From the NCBI GenBank assembly GCA_963847235.1, contig CAWJYU010000014.1:124001-188000 (forward strand): 64,000 bases of DNA. Direction: 5' to 3'. Made by a program: the position numbers and the translations under genes. This stretch comes from JACDAN01 sp963847235. Lineage in GTDB: Bacteria > Actinomycetota > Thermoleophilia > Gaiellales > Gaiellaceae. Below, in pieces: positions 1-5,296 of the stretch (within the stretch, counting starts at the first letter, position 1; each line of letters opens with the position of its first letter). The notes beneath the pieces were generated by a model that was not told where the DNA came from, made no database searches, and saw nothing but the letters and a program-made list of their open reading frames with translations.

Positions 1-1412
1 AGCTCGTCCGCGAGGTCGCGACGTCGACGAACGACGTTGCCGGCGACGGGACGACGACGGCGACGGTTCTGGCCCAGGCGATCGTCCGCGAGGGCCTGAA
101 GAACGTCGCTGCCGGCGCGAACCCCATGGGGATCAAGCGCGGCATCGAAACGGCGGTCGACGCGGTCGTCGAGAACCTGAAGAAGCAGTCCAAGGAGATC
201 TCGGGCAAGGAGGACATCGCCCGGGTCGCCTCCATCTCGTCGCGCGAGCGCGAGATCGGCGACGTGATCGCCGAGGCGATCGACAAGGTCGGCAAGGACG
301 GCGTCGTGAACGTCGAGGAGGGCCAGACCTTCGGCCTCGAGCTCGAGTTCACCGAGGGCATGCAGTTCGACAAGGGCTACCTCTCGCCGTACATGGTCAC
401 GGACCCCGAGCGCATGGAGGCCGTGCTCGACGAGCCGTACATCCTGGTCGCGAACCAGAAGATCGGCGCCGTCAAGGACATCCTCCCGGTGCTCGAGCAG
501 GTGATCCAGGCCGGTCGTCCGCTGCTGATCGTCGCCGAGGACGTCGAGGGCGAGTCGCTCGCCACGATCGTCGTCAACAAGCTGCGCGGCACGTTCACGG
601 CCGTCGCGGTCAAGGCGCCGGGCTTCGGCGATCGCCGCAAGCGGATGCTCGAGGACATCGCGATCCTCTCGGGTGCCGAGGTGATCACCGAGGAGATGGG
701 CCTCAAGCTCGAGAACACGAAGATCTCGCAGCTCGGAAAGGCTCGCCGTGTCGTGATCGACAAGGACTCGACCACGATCATCGACGGCGCCGGTGACTCC
801 GATCAGATCAAGGCTCGGATCAAGCAGCTGAAGGCCGAGATCGAGAACACCGACTCGGACTTCGACCGCGAGAAGCTCCAGGAGCGGCTCGCGAAGCTGG
901 CCGGCGGCGTTGCCGTCATCAAGGTCGGCGCTGCGACCGAGACCGAGATGAAGGAGAAGAAGCACCGCGTCGAGGACGCCGTGCAGGCGACCCGGGCCGC
1001 CCTCGAGGAGGGCATCGTTCCGGGCGGCGGCGTGGCGCTCCTGAACGGAGCCGAGTCGATCAAGCTCGACAAGCTCGAGGGGGATGACCGGACCGGCGCG
1101 AACATCATCGTGCGGGCGCTGGAGGAGCCGATCCGCCAGCTCGCCGCGAACGCGGGGCTCGAGGGCTCCGTCGTGGTCGACAAGGTCCGCAATGCCGCTG
1201 CGGGGCACGGGCTGAACGTCGACACGGGCGAGGTCGAGGACCTCGTCAAGGCCGGGATCATCGATCCGACCATGGTCACGCGCTCGGCGCTCCAGAACGC
1301 CGCGTCGATCGCGAAGAACATCCTGACCACCGAGGCCGTCGTGGCCGAGCCGCCCGAGAAGCAGCCGGTCGGCGCCGGCGCCGGCATGCCGGACATGGGC
1401 GGGATGATGTAA
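1..1412 (+). CDS. groEL: Chaperonin GroEL, 5' end missing
   Basis: This is the 60 kDa chaperonin that folds proteins in an ATP-driven double ring with GroES. The reading frame is open from base 3 and enters the window at about residue 73 of the usual 540, so some 469 residues are present. The ATP-site motif DGTTTAT is visible at bases 51-71, followed by the conserved intermediate and apical segments. The C-terminus ends in the usual methionine/glycine-rich tail (GMPDMGGMM). No groES is seen because it would lie upstream. A strong intrinsic terminator follows at 1438-1467, so this is the last gene of its transcript. Identity is very secure; only the N-terminus is off the edge. Confidence 0.98.
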   Translation, partial: LVREVATSTNDVAGDGTTTATVLAQAIVREGLKNVAAGANPMGIKRGIETAVDAVVENLKKQSKEISGKEDIARVASISSREREIGDVIAEAIDKVGKDGVVNVEEGQTFGLELEFTEGMQFDKGYLSPYMVTDPERMEAVLDEPYILVANQKIGAVKDILPVLEQVIQAGRPLLIVAEDVEGESLATIVVNKLRGTFTAVAVKAPGFGDRRKRMLEDIAILSGAEVITEEMGLKLENTKISQLGKARRVVIDKDSTTIIDGAGDSDQIKARIKQLKAEIENTDSDFDREKLQERLAKLAGGVAVIKVGAATETEMKEKKHRVEDAVQATRAALEEGIVPGGGVALLNGAESIKLDKLEGDDRTGANIIVRALEEPIRQLAANAGLEGSVVVDKVRNAAAGHGLNVDTGEVEDLVKAGIIDPTMVTRSALQNAASIAKNILTTEAVVAEPPEKQPVGAGAGMPDMGGMM

Positions 1413-1437
1413 CGAGCCCTCGGGCTCACTGCTCCAA

Positions 1438-1467
1438 GACGGAGGCCGGCGCAAGCCGGCCTCCGTC
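1438..1467 (+). terminator. Intrinsic terminator after groEL
   Basis: A perfect 13-bp stem (GACGGAGGCCGGC pairing with GCCGGCCTCCGTC) closes a GCAA tetraloop and is followed by GTTTC. It lies 26 bases after the groEL stop. Confidence 0.85.
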
Positions 1468-1512
1468 GTTTCAACTCACGTCTCTGTGCCTGGCCGAGCC
1501 ATGGCCGTTCCG

Positions 1513-1541
1513 CCATGACGAGTGTCAGACACTCGTCATGG
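1513..1541. repeat. 29-bp near-perfect palindrome
   Basis: Two 14-bp arms (CCATGACGAGTGTC and its exact complement) flank a single central A. The 216-base gap between the groEL terminator and the DUF4260 gene also holds the phrase CCTGGCCGAGCCA twice (near 1491 and 1631), plus the short palindromes GGCCATGGCC and CGGACATGTCCG. No gene is supported here. The palindrome has no T-run, so it is not an ordinary terminator. It may be a dispersed chromosomal repeat or a dyad protein-binding site. Confidence 0.75.
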
Positions 1542-1683
1542 CTCCGAGGGACAGGTGGTTCCGCGTGGTTGTGCGGTCGGCCTGGCCGCTCTGGCCATGG
1601 CCCCGGGCCGTGGCGCGGACATGTCCGGGCCTGGCCGAGCCAGCCACGTCTTCGGACGCGTCCACGGGGAAGTGCCGGTTCCG

Positions 1684-2035
1684 CTAGGCGCGTTGGATGT
1701 GCGTGTCCTTGAAGGCCGTCGGGTACTTCAGGCCGTACCCGAGCAGCCGGTCGGCGCCGATGTGCGTGAGCCAGACGAGTGCCACCGCCACGCCCCAGTC
1801 GGAATCCCACAGAACGGACGCGGTCCCGAGCGCGACCGGGATGACGAGGTTGTGGAGCAGGTTGTAGGCGGCTGCTCCGGCCGCCGGGCCCAGCGCGTAC
1901 GCCGCGAACGAGACGTCCGGCGCGAGCGCCAGGACCGCGAAGAGCCACCAGCTGTAGCCGCCGTCCGACGTACAAGGCGACGGCGCCTGCGCCGATCGCA
2001 AGCCCTTCGAGGCGAAGCAGCAGGCGGACACTCAT
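1684..2035 (-). pseudogene. DUF4260 membrane protein, one frame break
   Basis: Small DUF4260-family integral membrane protein of unknown function. The start is the ATG at 2035 with a GGAGG six bases upstream. The first 23 residues (MSVRLLLRLEGLAIGAGAVA...) are in one frame. From about base 1970 the family sequence continues in another frame (GGYSWWLFAVLALAPDVS... through YNLLHN and GYGLKYPTAFKDTHIQ). Removing one A from GTCGGACGGC restores a single frame of about 116 residues. Both halves match the family order, so the break is either a recent mutation or a base-calling insertion. The shorter ATG at 2031 gives a garbled N-terminus and is not preferred. Confidence 0.75.
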
Positions 2036-2059
2036 CTGAACACCTCCGCGAGAAAGAAA

Positions 2060-2083
2060 GAGACCGGCTGGGGAGCCGGTCTC
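2060..2083 (-). terminator. Terminator-like hairpin just upstream of the DUF4260 gene
   Basis: On the minus strand a 10-bp stem (GAGACCGGCT / AGCCGGTCTC) with a CCCC loop is followed by CTTTCTTTCT. It sits between the molybdopterin oxidoreductase gene and the DUF4260 ribosome site. It could end the upstream transcript or act as an attenuator for the downstream gene. Confidence 0.6.
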
Positions 2084-2088
2084 AGTCT

Positions 2089-2120
2089 CTCAGAGCGACC
2101 CGAGAAGGGTCGCTCCTGAG
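2089..2120 (-). other. Second stable hairpin in the same untranslated stretch
   Basis: GAGCGACCC pairs with GGGTCGCTC around a five-base loop, and the stem extends by CTCA/TGAG with one bulged base. It lies directly upstream of the terminator-like hairpin at 2060-2083. The remaining 80 bases up to the stop of the oxidoreductase gene (2121-2199) contain no gene. They include the minus-strand segment GGAGGCAACCC; no known aptamer consensus was recognised. Confidence 0.5.
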
Positions 2121-2199
2121 GGGTGGTGAGGTGGGTTGCCTCCGGTATCGGCGCTCGTGGAAACCCGCTCACTCCCCCGAACAGGGGAAAGCGCTCGAC

Positions 2200-2805
2200 C
2201 TAGAAGCCGTACCGCTCCTCTTTCCAGTAGTCCGCCTCGTTGTGGTACCCGAGACGCTCCCAGAAGCCCGGCTCGTCGTGGTCGAGCAGCTCAATGCCTC
2301 GGAGCCACTTGGCGCTCTTCCAGAAGTAGCGCTTGGGGATCACGAGCCGGAGCGGCCAGCCGTGCTCGGGTGTGAGCGGCTCGCCGTCGGCCTCGTAGGC
2401 GAGTAACGCATCGTCGTCCTCGAGCGCCGCGAGCGGGACGTTGGCGGTGAAGCCCTGCTCGGCGTGCGCGACGACGTACCGGGCGCTCGGCTTCGGCTGC
2501 ACGACCTTCGCGAGCTCGCTCCAGTGGACGCCCTTGAAGCTCGTGTCGAAGCGGCTCCAGCGCGTGACGCAGTGGATGTCGGTCGTGACCTCGCGCGCGG
2601 GCAGCGCGGTGAGCTCCTCCCACGAAAGCGTGAGCGGGCTCTCGACCTCGCCGAACACCTTGAAGTCCCAGGTCGCGAGATCCGTGTTCGGGACGGTCCC
2701 CGCATGCAGGACCGGCCACTTCTCGGTCAAATACTGGCCCGGCGGGAGGCGGTCGGGGTCGTAACCGGCCTCCTCCACCTTGCGCATCGCGCGCGAGCGG
2801 AACAT
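2200..2805 (-). CDS. Sulfite oxidase-like molybdopterin oxidoreductase
   Basis: A 201-residue protein of the oxidoreductase molybdopterin-binding fold (sulfite oxidase/YedY superfamily). The Mo-ligand cysteine is in DIHCVTRW (Cys79). No Tat signal, haem or dimerisation domain is present, so this is the short bacterial form; its physiological substrate is unknown. The start at 2805 lies 8 bases from a minus-strand -10 box (TAGTGT at 2814-2819), suggesting a leaderless mRNA. The gene is divergent from ygfZ with only 20 bases between the two start codons. Confidence 0.88.
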   Translation of the reverse strand: MFRSRAMRKVEEAGYDPDRLPPGQYLTEKWPVLHAGTVPNTDLATWDFKVFGEVESPLTLSWEELTALPAREVTTDIHCVTRWSRFDTSFKGVHWSELAKVVQPKPSARYVVAHAEQGFTANVPLAALEDDDALLAYEADGEPLTPEHGWPLRLVIPKRYFWKSAKWLRGIELLDHDEPGFWERLGYHNEADYWKEERYGF

Positions 2806-2812
2806 CGGTTCC

Positions 2813-2818
2813 TACACT
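2813..2818 (+). promoter_or_regulatory. -10 box for ygfZ (leaderless)
   Basis: TACACT lies 7 bases before the ygfZ ATG and overlaps the minus-strand TAGTGT by five bases. The two boxes therefore form one shared, symmetric -10 element. Confidence 0.65.
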
Positions 2819-2819
2819 A
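2814..2819 (-). promoter_or_regulatory. -10 box for the molybdopterin oxidoreductase (leaderless)
   Basis: TAGTGT lies 8 bases before the ATG at 2805 and overlaps the ygfZ -10 box on the opposite strand. Confidence 0.6.
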
Positions 2820-2825
2820 GTTCGC

Positions 2826-3587
2826 ATGGAGATCGTGACGCCGACGGCTGCGCTCCGCCCGCGCGACTACGTCGCCGTCCGTGGACCGGACGCCGCGGAC
2901 TTCCTCGACCGCATGCTCTCGAACGAGGTCGCGAAGGCGCCTTGCGAGGCGCTGCTCCTGACACCCAAGGGCCGCGTGATCGCGCCGATGACGGTGGTCC
3001 GTCGCGGCGAGGGCGACTTCCTGCTCCTGACCGAGCCCGGCCTCGGCGCCGCGCTCGAGGCAGCGCTCAGGCGCGCCCGCTTCGCGGCGAAGGTCGAGAT
3101 CGAGCCGGAGGAACACACCTCGCTCGTCGTCTTCGGTGAGGGCGACGGCATCCCGAACATCGAGTACGGGGTCCCGGCCGTCGAAGTGCTGGACGCCGGG
3201 CCGCCGGCCGAGGTCGTTGCGGACGAGGACCTGGAGCGCATGCGGATCCTGGCGCGCCGTCCGCGCTGGGGCAGCGAGATCGACGATCGCGTGCTCCCCG
3301 CGGAGGCCGGGCTCGACGAGACCCACATCAGCTTCGCGCCCGAGAAGGGTTGCTACCCCGGACAGGAGCCGGTCGCGCGGCTCCATTACCGCGGGAAGGC
3401 GAACAGGGAGCTCCGCGTCCTCGAGGTCGAGGGAGCTCCGGCGCCCGAGACCGAGGTCTTCGACGGCGAGAAGGCCGTCGGCCGGGTCACGAGCTCGGTC
3501 CCCGGCCTCGCCCTCGCCTACGTCCGCACGGCGGTGCCGCTCGACACGGCGCTCACGGTCGACGGCGCGCCCGCCAGGAGCCGCTGA
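2826..3587 (+). CDS. ygfZ: YgfZ/GcvT-like folate-binding protein
   Basis: A 253-residue member of the YgfZ family. These proteins bind tetrahydrofolate and support assembly or repair of iron-sulfur proteins. The signature KGCYPGQEPVARLHY, including the conserved cysteine of the K-G-C-Y-x-G-Q-E motif, spans bases 3346-3390. The N-terminal half has the aminomethyltransferase-like fold (DAADFLDRMLSNEV). The ATG at 2826 follows a -10 box by 7 bases. The next gene begins 2 bases after the stop, so the two are probably co-transcribed. The assignment is secure; the client proteins in this organism are unknown. Confidence 0.93.
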   Translation: MEIVTPTAALRPRDYVAVRGPDAADFLDRMLSNEVAKAPCEALLLTPKGRVIAPMTVVRRGEGDFLLLTEPGLGAALEAALRRARFAAKVEIEPEEHTSLVVFGEGDGIPNIEYGVPAVEVLDAGPPAEVVADEDLERMRILARRPRWGSEIDDRVLPAEAGLDETHISFAPEKGCYPGQEPVARLHYRGKANRELRVLEVEGAPAPETEVFDGEKAVGRVTSSVPGLALAYVRTAVPLDTALTVDGAPARSR

Positions 3588-3589
3588 CG

Positions 3590-3985
3590 ATGTCGAGCCT
3601 GCTGCTCGTCGTCGACAGCTCCGACATCCACGTCGGGAAGCTCGAGGAGGTGAAGGCAGGCGTCGTGGATCTGGTCGCCTTTGTCGAGGAGAACGAGGCC
3701 GAGCCGCTCGCGTACGACATCTATTTCGACGAGGCGGGCACGCGGATGACGGTCGTCCAGATCCACCCGGACTCGGCGTCGCTGGAGCGCCACCTGGCGG
3801 TGGCCGGGCCCGTCTTCCGCAGATTCACCGACCTGCTGAAGCTCAGAGAGGTCGACGTGTACGGCGACGCGAGCGAGGCCGCGCTCGAGCAGATCCGCGG
3901 GAAGGCGCAGCTGCTGGGGGACGCACCGGTCCGCGTGCACGACCTCTACGCCGGCTTCAGCCGCTTCGCGGCTAGCGTCCAGTAA
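3590..3985 (+). CDS. Hypothetical protein, possible alpha/beta-barrel domain
   Basis: A 131-residue soluble protein starting at ATG 3590, two bases after the ygfZ stop. I do not recognise the family with certainty. The segment YDIYFDEAGTRMTVVQIHPD followed by SASLERHLAVAGPVF resembles the dimeric alpha-beta barrel (antibiotic monooxygenase-like) arrangement. There is no signal peptide or membrane segment. Its tight coupling to ygfZ suggests shared expression rather than a proven shared function. Confidence 0.75.
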   Translation: MSSLLLVVDSSDIHVGKLEEVKAGVVDLVAFVEENEAEPLAYDIYFDEAGTRMTVVQIHPDSASLERHLAVAGPVFRRFTDLLKLREVDVYGDASEAALEQIRGKAQLLGDAPVRVHDLYAGFSRFAASVQ

Positions 3986-3995
3986 GTCGGCGAGA

Positions 3996-4068
3996 TGCGC
4001 CCGGCACGATTCGAACGTGCGACCTCTGCCTCCGCAGGGCAGCGCTCTATCCCCTGAGCTACGGGCGC
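3996..4068 (-). tRNA. tRNA-Arg, anticodon GCG
   Basis: The minus strand folds into a complete cloverleaf. It has a 7-bp acceptor (GCGCCCG/CGGGCGC), a D-arm GCTC-AGGGGATA-GAGC, an anticodon stem CTGCC/GGCAG with loop CTGCGGA, a variable loop AGGTC, and a T-arm GCACG-TTCGAAT-CGTGC. The anticodon is GCG, reading the CGC codon for arginine. The discriminator is A, and the 3' CCA is not encoded. Most bacteria read CGC with an ACG (inosine) anticodon, so the GCG is worth noting. Confidence 0.93.
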
Positions 4069-4136
4069 TTGGCGACCCAGTCTAGCGGCGCCTTTCCCCG
4101 GCTCCCGTCGCCGCTCTTTCCGCGCCACGACTGCGG

Positions 4137-4142
4137 TAAGGT
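4137..4142 (+). promoter_or_regulatory. Possible -10 box for the iron-uptake operon
   Basis: TAAGGT lies about 50 bases before the TTG start of the lipoprotein gene. No convincing -35 is visible. The intervening leader carries an imperfect dyad, CAAGGTGCGCCTTACATCG (4160-4178), with partial resemblance to an IdeR/DtxR box. Confidence 0.35.
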
Positions 4143-4193
4143 GCCCCCGCGGCATCTTGCAAGGTGCGCCTTACATCGACACGGGAGGCTGAG

Positions 4194-5294
4194 TTGAAGC
4201 GAAGGATGGGAGTGCTCGCCACGCTGGCGGCGATCACGCTGGCGGCGAGTGCCTGCGGCGGCGACGACGGGTCGAGCGGCGAGGCGGCACAACAGCCGGC
4301 GCCGAAGCAGGCGGACGCGCAGCTCGGGGGCGTCAAGGACTACCTGCTGGAGCACACGGAGGGCCTGAACGCCTTCACCGAGGAGTTCGACGCGGACTCC
4401 GAGCGCTACTACGAGCTGGCCAAGGCCGCCGACTTCGACTACGCACGCCTCTGGCGCACCCAGGGCGCAGAAGTCGGCCCACTCGTCCAGCGGCTGAAGA
4501 CGTCGTGGATCGAGGGCAACCCGACGTACGAGCGGGTCGAGGGCATCGTCGCGGGGACACCGTCACTGTCGAAGTACGACGTGATCCTCGATGCCGGCTC
4601 GAGCGCCGCCGAGGATCCCGAGAGCGCCGTCCCGTTCGACCTCACCCTTGCGAGCGGCACCGTCCTCGAGCAGCCGGGCAACCTCTACAACCTCACCGAG
4701 GGCGCACTCTGGGGGACGCTGCCCGAGGGACTGCCGGCCAGCACGGCGGCTGACCTCGACGGTGACGGGAAGTCCGAGTTCGGCGAGGCCCTGCCGGATG
4801 CCAATTTGCTGGCCGCGGCGTCGGAAGAGTTCAAGCGCTCGGCAGAGCAGCTGCACCAGAGCGCCAACGAGTGGCAGCCGAGCCAGTCGGACGCCTTCAC
4901 GGCCCTCGTCGTGATGGTGCCGACGATGAGCGAGTACTTCGGACAGTGGAAGGAGTCGCGGTTCGTCGTCGGCAACCGCACCGACTCCGAGTCCTTCAAC
5001 GTCGTCTCGCGCCTGTCGGACATCAACGACATCCTCACGGGGCTCGACGTCATCTACACCGGCGTGAAGCCGACGATCGCCGAGACGGATGCCGAACGTG
5101 CGCAGCAGACGGAGCAGGAGCTCAACGGTCTGAAGTCGTTCATCTCCGACCTCCACAGCCAGGAGCGGGCCGGGAAGCGCTTCACGCCCGAGGAGGCGGA
5201 CGTCCTCGGGACCGAGGCCCAGGATCGCGGCACGGCGATCGCCGGACAGGTCTCCCAGGCCGCAGCCTCGCTCGGAATCGAGATCGCGCAGTAG
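4194..5294 (+). CDS. Imelysin-family (EfeO/EfeM-like) lipoprotein
   Basis: A 366-residue secreted lipoprotein of the imelysin (M75-like) family, the periplasmic or extracellular component of ferrous iron uptake systems. The preferred start is TTG 4194, because GGGAGG sits 5 bases upstream. It gives a signal peptide (LKRRMGVLATLAAITLAASAC) with lipobox ASAC near residue 20. A Ser/Gly/Asp linker follows, then the helical imelysin domain (HTEGLNAFTEEF, DFDYARLW). ATG 4206 is an alternative. No cupredoxin domain is visible. It stands 2 bases ahead of the FTR1 permease, which supports the iron role. EfeB peroxidase is absent from the window. Confidence 0.82.
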   Translation: MKRRMGVLATLAAITLAASACGGDDGSSGEAAQQPAPKQADAQLGGVKDYLLEHTEGLNAFTEEFDADSERYYELAKAADFDYARLWRTQGAEVGPLVQRLKTSWIEGNPTYERVEGIVAGTPSLSKYDVILDAGSSAAEDPESAVPFDLTLASGTVLEQPGNLYNLTEGALWGTLPEGLPASTAADLDGDGKSEFGEALPDANLLAAASEEFKRSAEQLHQSANEWQPSQSDAFTALVVMVPTMSEYFGQWKESRFVVGNRTDSESFNVVSRLSDINDILTGLDVIYTGVKPTIAETDAERAQQTEQELNGLKSFISDLHSQERAGKRFTPEEADVLGTEAQDRGTAIAGQVSQAAASLGIEIAQ

Positions 5295-5296
5295 TC

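Noticed and set aside
803..2035. 410-residue minus-strand open frame spanning the groEL 3' end
   Set aside because: Only its first 23 residues match the DUF4260 family. The rest is antisense to groEL and is Arg/Pro/Ser-rich frame-shadow sequence of a GC-rich genome.
2121..2199. SAM- or cobalamin-type riboswitch upstream of the DUF4260 gene
   Set aside because: GGAGGCAACC resembles part of SAM aptamers, but the other conserved blocks (for example GAGGGACTGGCCC or the SAM-IV core) could not be found by eye.
4871..5296. N-terminal extension of the FTR1 open frame
   Set aside because: It is antisense-like shadow of the imelysin gene in another frame. The FTR1 signal peptide begins at ATG 5297, two bases after the previous stop.
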